Below are positions 10,465-22,417 of a stretch of 64,000 bases of DNA, in pieces (the stretch's first letter is position 1; every line of letters begins with the position of its first letter). The translations under genes were made by a program, and so were the position numbers. Under the pieces are notes generated by a model. It did no database searches. It had not been told where the DNA came from and saw nothing but the letters and a program-made list of their open reading frames with translations. Where the stretch lies: NCBI GenBank assembly GCA_024220505.1, contig JAKZZE010000039.1:1-64000 (forward strand), read 5' to 3'. This DNA comes from Rhizopus arrhizus (Eukaryota > Mucoromycota > Mucoromycetes > Mucorales > Rhizopodaceae).

Positions 10465-12099
10465 CAGTAGGTGAAAAAATACGAGCAACCTTTTGGCAAA
10501 ATCGACTTTTTTCGCTATATCAAAAGGTGCATGCCAACTACCGGCATGGGACTCCTATGGTATATTTTCGGGGTCATGTGTCTTGAAACAGTAAAGGTCT
10601 CATGTAGCAATACTGGAAATTGAGAGAGGAATGAGAATCCGAATTTAAAAATTTGACTTCCGACCAGCTTAAATTATGTACGGTAATCATACGTTTACAT
10701 TTAAATCAATAAAGAACATATCGGAAGACTATACAGCGTACTTGTATAGGACTGTGAGCTTTCCTCATTGTGTCCATATAAAAGCAAGTGCAACTTCAAG
10801 AGCCCTTGGCTTCTTTTTTTTTGCTCAATTTCTCTCACTGCTTCTCATCATCATGCCTAAATCTATACCAATGGAAAAGCAATCCAGAAATAAAAGATAT
10901 ATCACTGAATAGCATGAAGCTAGAGGATATCGCAGATAAATATTACGTTCATTCTCCCACAGTTAAAAGGTATACTAGGAAGCTTTTTCCATGAAATTCA
11001 CATCAGTCGGCTGGAAGACATGCTATTGTCTCTTATGCCATGAAGCACTATATCGAACTGTGTATTATTACTGGTCATCGAACAATAGCTAAAAAGCTAT
11101 TCAGGGAGTTAGGTAAGTTTGGTTACTTGTTGATGTACCGTTCAGGAGTAAACGCGCTGAGATCCATAAACTGCCACCGAGAGCTAAAAAAAAGAAGGCA
11201 TTTTTAAAAAAGGATCATTGAAAAAAGCAGATGACCTGAACAAAAAGGCATCGCAACTGGTCAAGTCAAGAGTGACGAACAGTAGCGTTCTCAGCTGAAG
11301 CAAAGATTAGCATCTAGTGATCAGATGGAGTAAAATAGTATAGAGTAGTATAAAATGACATTTTGCTCCCTCATCACATCGACATTACAGTAAATCACTG
11401 CAGCGGTAGGATGAACATGTGTTGTCACATACCTACTCAGGGACCAGCATAGACATGTCAGCTTTATGACCATAACATAAACTCAACGACTTGTCTGCAT
11501 ATACTTAGCAATATTTACATGAATACGTTAGAGTACCATTATTTGAAGACATCTGATGTATACCTTCAGAGTGATAGCGGCGTAAAGTATAACTTAAAAA
11601 TCATAACTGTATAGGTACGCGGTATCAGTGTAAGGTATATAAATTATTGGTGTGGTCAAAGTCTGGATTTAAATCATATAAAGCATGTTTGGCATCAGCT
11701 CAAACTTAATCTGCCACCATATGAAGTCGGAGAAAGAGGTGTCAGAAAGATTTAGGAATTAGTGGATGTAGAGCGAAATAAACTCAATGCAAATGCTTGC
11801 AAGAGGTACATCAATAGTATGCCAGCCAAAGTAGAAGCACTATTTAAAGCAAAGGGAAGATATAGAAAATATTAAATAAACATAGCGAATTTTGAAAAAT
11901 CATCATTGACTTTTTTATGACTGTCTTTCCCTTTTAAAAAGCTTGTACTTCAAGTACAGTCAATCTCTTTAGTGTATTGTATGTATCTTTGTTGCCTTAA
12001 TTAGTTTGTGTGATATCAAAGCTCTGGCGAATGTACACACGAAAAAAAAAAGATATGAAGACAAATCGAACAGAGGTTGCTCGTATTTTTCACCTACTG
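10465..12099 (+). mobile_element. Tc1/mariner element, dead (copy M1)
   Basis: Terminal inverted repeats CAGTAGGTGAAAAAATACG / CGTATTTTTCACCTACTG, flanked by TA on both sides (10463-10464 and 12100-12101). Length is 1635 bp. The ends and the internal relic are related to the copy at 36278-37926. It sits between the accessory gene and the 12102-12647 flank, that is, inside the presumed decayed CACTA-like element. Confidence 0.9.
10853..11875 (+). pseudogene. Tc1/mariner transposase relic
   Basis: Starts with MPKSIPMEKQSRNK and ends with a recognisable C-terminus (YEVGERGVRKI stop ELVDVERNKL...RYRKY). A degraded SLDLNHIKHVW stands where SPDLNPIEHVW is expected. Many frameshifts and stops separate the pieces, and the DET and QDN catalytic segments are not readable. 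It is homologous to the transposase at 36505-37545 but much older. Confidence 0.8.
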
Positions 12100-12101
12100 T
12101 A

Positions 12102-12647
12102 TATAAGAGTTTCATCCCTCTTATTCATATGTGCCTCTTCACTCTTTCTTCTTTTTTTTTTTTTTTTCTTTTGTTCATTAGTAACCAAAATAAATCTCCT
12201 TTTGTATTAAACAAAGTTTTTTTTTTGTAAAATACGACATGAGAGCCGAAGAATGCTTGAAAAGAAAACGCCACGACTCAATCACTTGGATTTCCGAGCT
12301 TGTAGGCCAATAGAACTGTGTTTTCGATCTTTGTTGAAGTTAAAAAATATTGCACTGAAGTTGAAAAAGCATAGTCTTCCCAATTTGTAATCTTGTACGG
12401 CATCATGTAGCACAACAGAAAATTATTTATTTTTTTAAAAAAATACAATGTCTTTTTATTCAACAAACATATTATATACTTTTGATTATTTTTATAGATT
12501 TACAATCTATTTTTTTCAAGCTTTCTTCTGATATAAAAATCAGCTTTCTAACATTTAAATCCGAGTTCTCACTCATTTAATAGAATTACCACTATCAAAA
12601 AAGATCAACTTTATCAACTTGGATAACGGTGATTGGGTGCAGTGATA
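12102..12647. other. Flank ending in GTGCAGTG; possible end of a decayed CACTA-like element
   Basis: No gene. The last bases before element B are GGGTGCAGTG followed by ATA. GCAGTG is the terminal hexamer of B and C, and ATA is the target duplication of B. The end would therefore be that of an earlier element (with the accessory gene at 8400-9739) stacked at the same site. No matching left end was found, so the assignment is tentative. Confidence 0.4.
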
Positions 12648-12989
12648 CACTGCAAATAATAGTGCAAATTCGTTACCTGATTGACTAGCAATCTTGCGAA
12701 ATAATTTACAATCGTGTACAATCAGGTAAGAGATTTATCCACGCACAGCCTCCTGTCTCTGCCACAAATCGTGTAAGTTATTGTTCGCCCTTTGGTTATG
12801 TGATGATGCAAGATTTGTGGCCAACACAGGAGACTGTTGGGAGACTTTTTCGTTAACTGATCTTTCAAGATGGATCTTTCATCAGTTACGTTGTGGCTCT
12901 TGTTTATTATCAATTTGATATCTAATGGTGCTTGGCAACCAATCACGCTTTGTAAAACACTACTTTATTTGTCTTTTTGCTCTTTTATA

Positions 12990-13110
12990 AACCACTCATA
13001 TTGCCTTATATACTTCTTTATTGACCACTCATATTGCCTTATATACTTCTTTATGAACCACTTATATAGCTTTATATACTTCTTTATTGACCATTCATAT
13101 TGCAATAAAC
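12990..13110 (+). repeat. 34-bp minisatellite in element B (4 units)
   Basis: Four units of ACCACTCATATTGCCTTATA plus TACTTCTTTAT with small changes. The same array has three units in A and in C. Confidence 0.85.
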
Positions 13111-13310
13111 ATTGCTTTATATACACAAAAAAATAGGGATTTTGTTTATAAAAAATAGCTTTTTTTTTTATTTGAATAAAATAATAATAATACATGGTAT
13201 TTCTTTGCTTGTAGCGTTTTAAAAGTGTACTTGACTTACCTAATGTCACCAGAATAGCAGCATCTAATCTAAAAATACATCAATTAATCTCGTGGAACTC
13301 AAGAAGTTCT

Positions 13311-13345
<35 letters not shown>

Positions 13346-13979
13346 AAGCAGTACTCCTCTATAATAATTATTAGTTATCGAGTATATAGTAAAAGTAATA
13401 GTACCTTGCTTTAGATGGACTATGAGAAAAAAAAAGAAAAAAAAAACCCCCCCACCAGCCAAGCTTATACTAACAAGTAAAAGAAGAAGCAACTATAATC
13501 CTGGGAAAAAGACTTTATAAAGACCATTTGAAACATCAAGAAAGCAACCAATACAATTTTACTAAAGTACAAGTACCATTAGAACAATAATAGAGTACAT
13601 ATAATATTAAGAACTTACCTTTTAGAGAGAATGTTTTGTTTTAAAAAAAAAGAAAAAAAAAGGAAAAAAAAAAGGAAAAAAAAAGTACTATTTTATAGCC
13701 TCATTTTACCAGTGTTACATTTACCCACTATCGATTAAAAATAAGTCTTCTTTAATACTGCTTAACTATTGAAACATTCAGAGAGACTATTCATAAACAG
13801 TTTAAACTTTTTCTTCTTTTTTTTTTATTTAAATGTAATATCTTTAACACCAAAGGCTTTTTTTTTCTTCGCTTTTTTGTAAAATAAATGAGTATCACCT
13901 TGTTTTCTATTCATCTTCAATTTATTTTGTACTCCTGTTTTTTTTTTTTTCTTCCTTTTTATATAATTTGTTTTAAAAA

Positions 13980-15230
13980 ATGTCTCGTCGTGCTGCCACC
14001 CCCATCAACGTTCCCAGCAATGCTCCCAAGAGAGCAAGAATTTCCGTGAGCATTGCTGGATCATCATCCACCGTTGTTCCTGTTTCTGCTCCTGCTCCTG
14101 CTCCTGCTCCTACTCTTGCTCCTGCTCCTGTTTTCGCTTCTGTTCCTGTTGCAGGCTTCAGTAGCTTTACAGCTCCTCGCTTGGAGAGCCCTGTTGGTAC
14201 TGAAGCCATCAGAGCAGCCTCTGGTGCCGCACCAGAGATAATAGCTGCTCAGATACAGCAATTCCAACAATTGCTGCAGCAACAGCAACAGCAGCAGGAA
14301 CAGCAACAGCAGCAGCAACACCGAGCTTCAGAAGCTGAGGTCGACGCGGCCAAAAAAGAATGCAGTGTAAGTTTAGGACATATTTATTAAATTAGTAATT
14401 GTAATTTAATAACTATATTTTATACCTTTCTGTGTCATATAGAGCTATTTAGCAGAATACTACCGTGATTACGTTGTTGGTCGCAGAAGCGAATTTGACT
14501 TGGACGTTACCTTCGCCCATAAAAATAACAGAAAAGTCAAGGCATTGTTGTATGAGCAAGCCAGAAAGCACCATCGTTTTGATTTGCTCACCACCTCACA
14601 AGTAAATGCAATAATTAGGAGCAAGTATTCCTACATGATGAGCAAGGCCAAGGGGAAGACAGTTGTTTCACCAAAAACTACCTGTCGTAGCCGTATAAAT
14701 ACGGTGAGTATTTAATATTTTTGAAGATTATACTATAAAATATAGAAAATACTTACATTGATACCTTACGATAGAAACTCTCTAACAGGAGATCTGTTTA
14801 TATGGCTAACCCTTCCGCGTTCGACGCCCGTTTCCCGTTCGCTGGTAAAATTCTGACTGTTGACTGGACGTCAGATGAAGAAGATGGACCAGAGGACGAG
14901 AACGGTCGTACGTTCGTGGTCAAACGGCCATCATTTAGAAGCAACGAAGTAAGCAAAATGTTGTTGACAAATTTCATTTTCTAATATACCTTAATTAATC
15001 TATAGGTGGTGCAATTCCACGAAGAGTTGCAAAAAAGATACAAGGAGTCGATGAAGAAAAAGGGGGCTCCACCAACTATTAGAAGAATAATAGAAAACGT
15101 TGAAGTGGAGTTCCCCGACAAACTTGATGATGCCGATTTTCCTTCCTGGGCTTTTTCTTCTTCTGCTCTTGGTTTTCCAACCTCTGTTTCTGCTTCTTCC
15201 TCTTTTGCGACTTCCAGTTCAATGCAGTAG
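13980..15230 (+). CDS. CACTA-like accessory protein of element B, 4 exons
   Basis: Exons 13980-14366, 14443-14703, 14775-14948 and 15006-15230 join in phase to 348 aa; all introns have GT..AG ends. The N-terminal exon begins MSRRAATPINVP, has an Ala-Pro repeat run (residues about 40-58) and a Gln-rich stretch (about 88-115). Exons 2-4 form a basic then acidic region (NNRKVKALLYEQ, WTSDEEDGPEDE, RPSFRSNE, RRIIENVEVE). The end is Ser-rich with a WAF motif shared with the gene at 8400-9739. The role is unknown. By analogy with the TnpA of En/Spm it may bind the subterminal repeats or aid excision; that is inference. It is convergent with the transposase, with 162 bp between their stop codons. 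Confidence 0.8.
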
Positions 15231-15392
15231 GCATTCTTCCCCTTTTTTTTTTTCTTGGTTTGTTGTTTCTTCACAAATTGAATAAAATTTTTTAAAAAAA
15301 AGTCTATTGAATGATTCTTTAGTAAAATATATAATAAAACAATAATAATAATAATAATAATAAATGAATGAATGAACGCTTCGACATAGTTT
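15231..15392. terminator. Shared 3' region between two convergent genes
   Basis: Contains AATAAA-like signals on the plus strand and a TAATAA/AATG microsatellite (about 15338-15375). It probably serves as the 3' end for both element-B genes. Confidence 0.5.
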
Positions 15393-18294
15393 TTACATAT
15401 AGATCCGTCTTGGGAGAGAAAGTGTAAGAATATGATTATCTAAATATGACTTCACTGCTACTGGATTGTGAATTTTGTGAACAGGAAGTATATTTTGTTG
15501 TGAGACTGGGTCAAACTGGTTTTTCCACACTTGAATGCCAGTATCATCAAAGGAGGGAAAGTGATGGGTCGCATGGCTGTACCAATTGACAAATGCAAAG
15601 TAATGAGTGTAGTTGTTAAATGAATGTGTAAAGAGATAAGAAATTTGACCAATGCGTATTTCATTGTTGATAATAGCTTGGATAATGCAGGAGGATGAAG
15701 AAGTTGAAGTATTTTTTGATGATGTATATTTTTGTCCAAGCAAGTTTATATTTTTAAATGAATGAATAATATTGCTGATAAACGTGCCAGGGATGAGTGC
15801 ATAGGTATAGGTGTAGTAATTAATCAATTGTTCATAGTGTTCTGGGCATATAAGTTGGGTTCGATTGTCGAAATTTAAAGGAAAGGATGTGGGTGGCAGA
15901 GGCTCACTACCAGTTATTGTTGAATTGAATAAGCTAGGTCCGTCTATGAAACGAGAGTAATCAAATGGCGTTAAACCACTCTCGTCATTCGTAACCTCAC
16001 CTATCTTTTCTATAAATTTAATTAGTAGGAGTATGTCTTCGTTTGTTGAATTGATAAAGGAATGTAAAGAATATACTAGATCTTGTGTGTGAACATTTTG
16101 AATGAACATAGTAGCATAAGTTGTTTCAAATCCAGTCTTAAAATTGATGTTTATATGTTTCATATCGCCATTAAGACGTTCAAAGCCATAAAGCCAAAAG
16201 GAGTATGATGGACCAAAGTCCAGGAAGCTTTCTTTCAAATGGAGATGCATATGCATATTTGGAGTGGGCATAGATTCACCATACAGCTCGACACAGGTCT
16301 TGCCAAAGTTTTTCATCAATAGATGTGCGGTATCTATGTCTTCTACTGTGATGGAAGGGCCAGTGACCAATTTTACAGCATCGACATACCGCAACCAGTT
16401 TGTAAAATGTTCACCTGCCAGTTTTTGTTTGAGCAGGAAAGGTGACAGCACAACAACCCAGGTTCTCCACTCATCTGATTTCATATTAGCAAAAGCACCA
16501 GAGATTTTTCCTATTTTTTTTTTAAAAAAAAAGAAAAAAAATAAGTATTTTGTTCCACCATGAAATAAAGCTTTATTCCATGTATATATAAACACGATCA
16601 AGCAGTATTACATACCTTCAGATAGCTTAGCATATTGCTGAGGAACGATGATAGTGGTCGACTCTGCTGCCATTGCTGGAAAATCAGTAGAAACAAGCAA
16701 GCTAAAATCCTGCCAGACTTCAATCATTTTTTTGGGTGTTCCAAGAAACAAGTTATGCATTGGATCGACAGTTACATATCTCACCACATCAAAGTAAGGA
16801 AGTCGATGTACTTCACTCCACTTTGTACCAGAACTTGCCTGTTTTTCTTCTTGTTGTGCCTTGTGCGTAGCAGTCAACCAGTCATACGCATCAAATCTTT
16901 GCTGTTCCCACGTTCTTTGCACCCAGTTTTCATCGTTGAAATCAGAAAAGTTTGGCTTTGAAGACCTGGTACCAGTTGATAGACGGCCAAAAGCAGTTGA
17001 GCACTTGTTACATGCTTTAGTAGCCATGGCGCCCATGTATCCAGCTACTTTTCTTGCTGCAGGCATATCACAATTGATGGACATCAATGCCACACGAACT
17101 ACTTCTCCGTTAGGATTTTGGTAAGTGGGCATTACAACACCATTGTACAGTACAAGCAATTCATCTACCAATGGCTTCAAGAAGTTTTGGATTTGATCAT
17201 CGTTGGGCTCATGTGGTCCAGGAATAACACCTGCCAAAACGATGTTGGAAAACTTCATACGTGTATTTCTTGGCAGGTTGTTAATTGCAAGGTAAATGGC
17301 ACCACTAGAATGCTTCATGTTGTCACTTGGCTGGAACCAATCCACATTCAAGGATACCATCAATGATCTTGGTTGACTGGTAAAAATTTGCCCGTTTGAA
17401 TCCACAAGCTGATTCCAAACTCTGCCATCGTATATGTCGAACATAACATCTTCATCAACTGATCTTCTTCTCCATTGCTCAATTTGTTGTTCAAAACTGG
17501 GTCGCATAAAGAACTTTTTTAAAGTCTCAGTAATTGAGTTGTAGGGATACTCAAGCACTGGCTTTAAACTGCTGCCTGCAAAAAGAGCATTTCCACATGG
17601 TTGTGCTTGTCGATAAGGGTTGTTAGGGAAGCGTACATAACCACAGGAGCGAGAATGCAAGCTTCCAGAAGTGTAAACGCTTCGACAAGCAGAGCAAACA
17701 AGAAAACGGGACAAACCATTGCTGGCAGAGGAATAATTGACCATAGTACGGGCAGTAGAGATCTTTGTAGGAATCTCCATACCATGGCCAAGAGAACGGA
17801 CAAAGAAGGAAAGAAAGGCCAACAAGTCTTCACCGGCCTTCACCGAGAGGTGCTTTGCTTGAAAAAGCACAATGAACAACAGCAAAAGGTGACGAAGCTG
17901 TTCTTCATTACTCATTCCCTCCTCTTCGTCAATATTCATTTCGTCTAACAAGTTGCAAAATACATTTCAATAAATAAAACCTTTCGTATATTAAATACTT
18001 TGTTGATTAAAAATATACCTTCAGTTGCTGGCTCAGGAATGGCTGATGAGTATTCGACAGTTTCCTCCCCGTTGTCGTTAGCTTCAGATACTCTTCTTGA
18101 TTCTATTTTTTTTTTTTTTGAACATTAGCACATTTGGATTTTTATTAAAAAATAAAACAAAAACCTCTATTTCTAACTCTGTCGATAAGTTCATGGCCTC
18201 TTACAGTTCTCTTTGCAAGCATTCTAAATCCATTGGGATGGTTGCTGCATTCAGAACAGGTGCAAATAATTTTGGTGGCGTTGAAGTTGTTCAT
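15393..18294 (-). CDS. Tnp2-type (CACTA/Plavaka-like) transposase of element B
   Basis: Exons 18294-18165, 18102-18019, 17944-16616 and 16510-15393 join in phase to 886 aa with no internal stop. The N-terminus has a CTCSECSNHPNG cysteine cluster, and a second cluster lies near residues 155-172 (CSAC..C). The catalytic core shows LNVDWFQPS (Asp near 273), a conserved IPGPHEP block, NCDMPAARK (Asp near 364), CNKC (about 383) and DPMHNLFLG (Asp near 465). Exon 4 carries the conserved MHLHLKESFLDFGPSYSFW region. These blocks are those of the Tnp2 transposase family of fungal CACTA-like elements; which acidic residues are catalytic is inferred from that family. It is expected to cut both ends of B and to act in trans on A and C. 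Confidence 0.92.
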
Positions 18295-19595
18295 GTTTAT
18301 ATTTTTTAAATTTGGAAATAGTAAAGAAAATAGGTAGAAAGAGAAAATATGCCTGATAAAAAAAAAAAACGTTAAATTTAAAAAACAAAGTCGGCGCTTA
18401 AAGTAACCTTTTTTTTTCCCTTGTTTTGTTTTATGGAATGCATGAGATGCCCAAGATACAAAAGATACAAAAGAAAACTCAAGTATTGGTCAAATATAAG
18501 TTTATAAAAAAAAATAACAACAACCAAGTCTAATATCGGTTTCTTTTTTTTTTTTTTTTTACATTAGAAATTCCTAATGGGACACATTCGGATGATGAAC
18601 ATTAACCTCATGAGAGAAGCTGTTCTTTCCAACATGACAAAGCTATAAGAATATCAAACTTATATTACTGCTTGCTGCTGAAAATCTCTTTTTAGTAAAG
18701 GAAGCTGCCACTGCTAACATTTCTAATAGCTAATGGCTAATTGCAAATTACATCATGTGCAAACATAAAGTAAGTAATGAACTAGTATAAGTTTAAAAAC
18801 ATATATTCTATTATATTATCTGTCATAAAAAATAATAAAGCAATCTATTTACTTGAAAAACAAAAACTTTTGCTTGTATTTGTCAATTATAACTGCCTTG
18901 TAATAAAATGTGAGCAAAGCTTCTTTCTTCTTAGAATATACAAGTATTCTTTTGTTATAACATAAAAGCATTTGCATTTCTATAAAGTATATTTGCTCTA
19001 GATTATTGTTTCCATTTGAATAAGGAACCTTTTATTGCTATATTCTTTTTTTTTTCGCTGTCTTTTTTTTTTAACTTTGTCTTTTTTTTTAACTTTGTCT
19101 TTTTTTTTTTTTACTTTTAATCTTTCAGCTTCTTTTTTTTTTTTTTACTAAACGCAACTATTTTGTTACGTTCTGTTACACATTTCCAATGAGCTTAGCT
19201 AAAGATCACAGATTGCCTTCCTAATATGTATTCTTCTGTACAAAATAATCGCATGGTGCTTTTGATTTCCGCATTTTGCCCTCAAAAATAAAAAAAAGAA
19301 AATATCGGTCTTTAAACAATGGAGAGAAATACGCTTTCCAAAAAAAGATCGTTTGTAAAAAAAAGACATTTCTTTAAAAATGTGAATAACTCCATGAATA
19401 TTTACCCTACAAATAAAATAATAACATCGTTAAATTTCTTTATTTTTTTCTCATCTAAATCGTTTTTCAAAATTCGAAAATGATCAATACAGCAAGATTT
19501 AATTTTTTTCACGAAAAAAAGTAACAATTTGTTACCCAAACGAAGAGCAATCTTGCGCAATCCGGTACCTAATTGGAACGATTATTTGCAGTGAT

Positions 19596-22243
19596 CACTG
19601 CAAATAATAGTGCAAATTCGTTACCTGATTGACTAGCAATCTTGCGAAATAATTTACATTCGTGTACAATCAGGTAAGAGATTTATCCACGCACAGCCTC
19701 CTGTCTCTGCCACAAATCGTGTAAGTTATTGTTCGCCCTTTGGTTATGTGATGGTACAAGATTTGTGGCCAACACAGGAGACTGTTGGGAGACTTTTTCG
19801 TTAACTGATCTTGCAAGATGGATCTTTCATCAGTTACGTTGTGGCTCTTGTTTATTATCAATTTGGTATCTAATGGTGCTTGGCAACCAATCACGCTTTG
19901 TAAAACACTACTTTATTTGTCTTTTTGCTCTTTTATAAACCACTCATATTGCCTTATATGCTTCTTTATGAACCACTTATATTGCTTTATATACTTCTTT
20001 ATCGACCATTCATATTGCAATAAATATTGCTTTATATACACAAAAAAATAGGGATTTTGTTTATAAAAAATAGCTTTTTTTTATTTAAATAAAATAATTA
20101 TAATATATAGTATTTCTTTGCTTGTAGCGTTTTAAAAGTGTACTTGACTTACCTAATGTCACCAGAACAGCAGCATTTAATCTAAAAATACATCAATTAG
20201 TCTCGTGGAACTCAAAAAGTTCTCAAAAGAAAAAAGAAAAAAAAAAGCCAAGCTCAAGAATTCAAAGACACAAGGACGCAAGGATTCAAGGACTTGAGCA
20301 CTCAAAGCAAAAGAAAAGACATCAGTACTTAAGAACCAAAGTAAAAACAAGGAAAGAAACAGAAAGAGGCCAAAGCAAAGCAGCATTCATCTATAACATT
20401 TATTAGCTATCGTGTATATGTAGTAAAAGCAATAGTACCTTTCTTTAGATAGACCATGGGAAGAAAACTAGCTAAGCGTATACTCATAAGTAAAAAAAGC
20501 AGCAGGCATCTATAATAGTTATTAGCTATTGAGTGTATGTAGTAAAAGTAATAATACCTTGCTTTAGATGGACCATGAAAAAAAAAAAAAGAAAAGAAAA
20601 AAAGAAACTACTCAAGCTTATATCAACAAGGAAAAGAAGAAGCAATGATAATCCTGGGAAAAAGACTTTATAAAGACCATTCAAACCATAAAGAAAGCAG
20701 CCGATACATCTTTACTACAGTAAAAGCACCATTAGAGCTGGAATAGAATATATATAATATTAAGAACTTACCTTTTATAAAAAAGAGAAGAAGAAAAAAG
20801 AAAAAAAAAAAAAAAACAGAAGTGCGTTTTTTGTAGCCTTATTTTACCAATGTTACACTTATTCAATGTCTATCCATATTAGAAATCAAAAACTGTTGCT
20901 TTTCATATAGTTTACATTTAATGGTATCCCAAAAGATAACTGATACATTACTTGAACAAGGTTTATTACTTGAATGCAATATGTTTAGCATGAAGGGTAT
21001 TATTTTATTTTATTTTTTACTTGAAATAAAAAAAAAAGTCGGTATCTTAACAAATTATAGTAGTAAAACAATATCTTTTTTTTTTCTCCCTTGTTTTGTT
21101 TCATGGAATACACTAGATGACAAAGGTACAAAAGATAAAAAAGAATGCTCAAGTATTGATCATATGTAAGTTTATAAAAAAAAATAATAGCAACCAAGTC
21201 TAATGTCGGTCTTTTTTTTTTAAATTAGGAATTCCTAATGGGACACATTCGGATGATGAACATGAGCCTCATGAGCAAAGTTATTCTTTCCAACACGATA
21301 AAAATATAAGAATATCAAACTTATATTGTTGCTTGTTGTTGAAAAGCCCTTTTGATAAAGGAAGTTGGCAATGTTAACATCTCTAATGGCTAATGGCTAA
21401 TTGCAAATTACACCCATGTGCAAACATAAAGTAAGTAATGAACTAGTATAAGCTTAAAAACATATATTCTTTTATATTATTTGTCATAAAAAATAATAAA
21501 GCAATCTATTTACTTGAAACACAAAAACTTTTGCTTGTATTTGTTAATTATAACTGCCTTGTAATAAAATTTGAGCAGAGCTTCTTTATTTTTTTATTCT
21601 TTTTAGAATACACATGTATTCTTTTGTTATAATGCAAGAACATTTGCATTTCTATAAAGTATATTTGCTGTTAAATTATTGTTTTCATTTGAATAAGGAA
21701 TCTTTTATTGCTATATTCTTTTTTTTTTTTACTCAGTCTTTTTCTTTAACTTCGTCTTTTTTTTTTACTTTTAATTTTCCAGCTTCTTTTTTTTTTTTCC
21801 CAAACGCAACTATTTTGTTACGTTCTGTTACACGCTTCAAATGAACTAAGCTAAAGATCACAGACTGCCTTCCAAATATGTATTCTTTTGATCAAAATAA
21901 TCACATTGTGCTTTTGTTTTCCGCATTTTGTCCTCAAAAATAAAAAAAGAAAATATCGGCCTTTAAACAATGGAGAGAAATACGCTTTCCAAAAAAAGAT
22001 CATTTGTAAAAAAAGACATTTTTTTAAAAATGTGAATAACTCCATGAATATTTACCCTACAAATAAAATAATAACATCGTTAAATTTCTTTATTTTTTTC
22101 GTATCTAAATCTTTTTTCAAAATTCGAAAATGATCAATACAGCAAGATTTAATTTTTTTCAGGAAAAAAAATAACAATCCGTTACCCAAAAGAAGAGCAA
22201 TCTTGCGCAATCCGGTACCTAATTGGAACGATTATTTGCAGTG
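19596..22243 (+). mobile_element. CACTA-like non-autonomous element C
   Basis: 2648 bp from CACTGCAAATAAT (19596) to ATTATTTGCAGTG (22243), with duplication GAT on each side (19593-19595 and 22244-22246; the left G is also the last base of B). The body is collinear with the two outer parts of B and lacks the 13.86-18.39 kb coding cassette. No real coding region is present. It inserted at the end of B after B was in place, 56 bp upstream of the tRNA-Met gene. Confidence 0.92.
19938..20020 (+). repeat. 34-bp minisatellite in element C (3 units)
   Basis: Same unit as in A and B; one unit fewer than in B. Confidence 0.8.
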
Positions 22244-22299
22244 GATACTTTTATCCGGTTGTACAAAGGATAAAAAGTGATCGAAAAGCGAAAGAAAAG

Positions 22300-22373
22300 T
22301 GCTTCCTTGGCTCAGCCGGTAGAGCGTCAGTCTCATAATCTGAAGGTCGCCAGTTCGATCCTGGCAGGGAGCA
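22300..22373 (+). tRNA. tRNA-Met (CAU), elongator type
   Basis: Acceptor arms TGCTTCC and GGGAGCA pair over 7 bp with one T-G pair. The D arm begins GGCTCAGCCGG and also holds the A box (22308-22319). The anticodon arm TCAGT-CTCATAA-TCTGA has the T-T pair at the base of the loop seen in eukaryotic elongator tRNA-Met. The T arm GCCAG-TTCGATC-CTGGC holds the B box. There is no intron and no encoded CCA. A T5 run at 22413-22417 may end Pol III transcription. It is flanked 56 bp upstream by element C and 59 bp downstream by a solo LTR, so it acts as an integration landmark. Confidence 0.97.
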
Positions 22374-22411
22374 GTGCTCACACCGCAGCTTCGTGTCCCT
22401 TATTGTGATAT

Positions 22412-22417
22412 CTTTTT
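22412..22417 (+). terminator. Probable Pol III terminator of tRNA-Met
   Basis: CTTTTT, the first run of at least five T after the tRNA 3' end. Confidence 0.55.

Larger units (their letters stand above)
12648..19593 (+). mobile_element. CACTA-like autonomous element B
   Basis: 6946 bp, from CACTGCAAATAAT (12648) to ATTATTTGCAGTG (19593), with further imperfect similarity inward. The left 3-bp duplication is ATA (12645-12647). The right ATA is found when the later insertion C is removed. It carries an accessory gene (13980-15230, plus) and a transposase (15393-18294, minus) arranged convergently. Both have open, spliceable frames, so the copy may be active. Its outer parts (12648 to about 13860, and about 18390 to 19593) match element C, which lacks the coding cassette. 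The ends and the Tnp2-type transposase place it in the CACTA/Plavaka-like group; the exact clade is inference. Confidence 0.9.

Noticed and set aside
12722..12946. 74-codon minus frame, also at 19670-19894
   Set aside because: Present in B and C because the DNA is repeated. It lies in the subterminal region, has no start context or domain, and the copies do not suggest selection.
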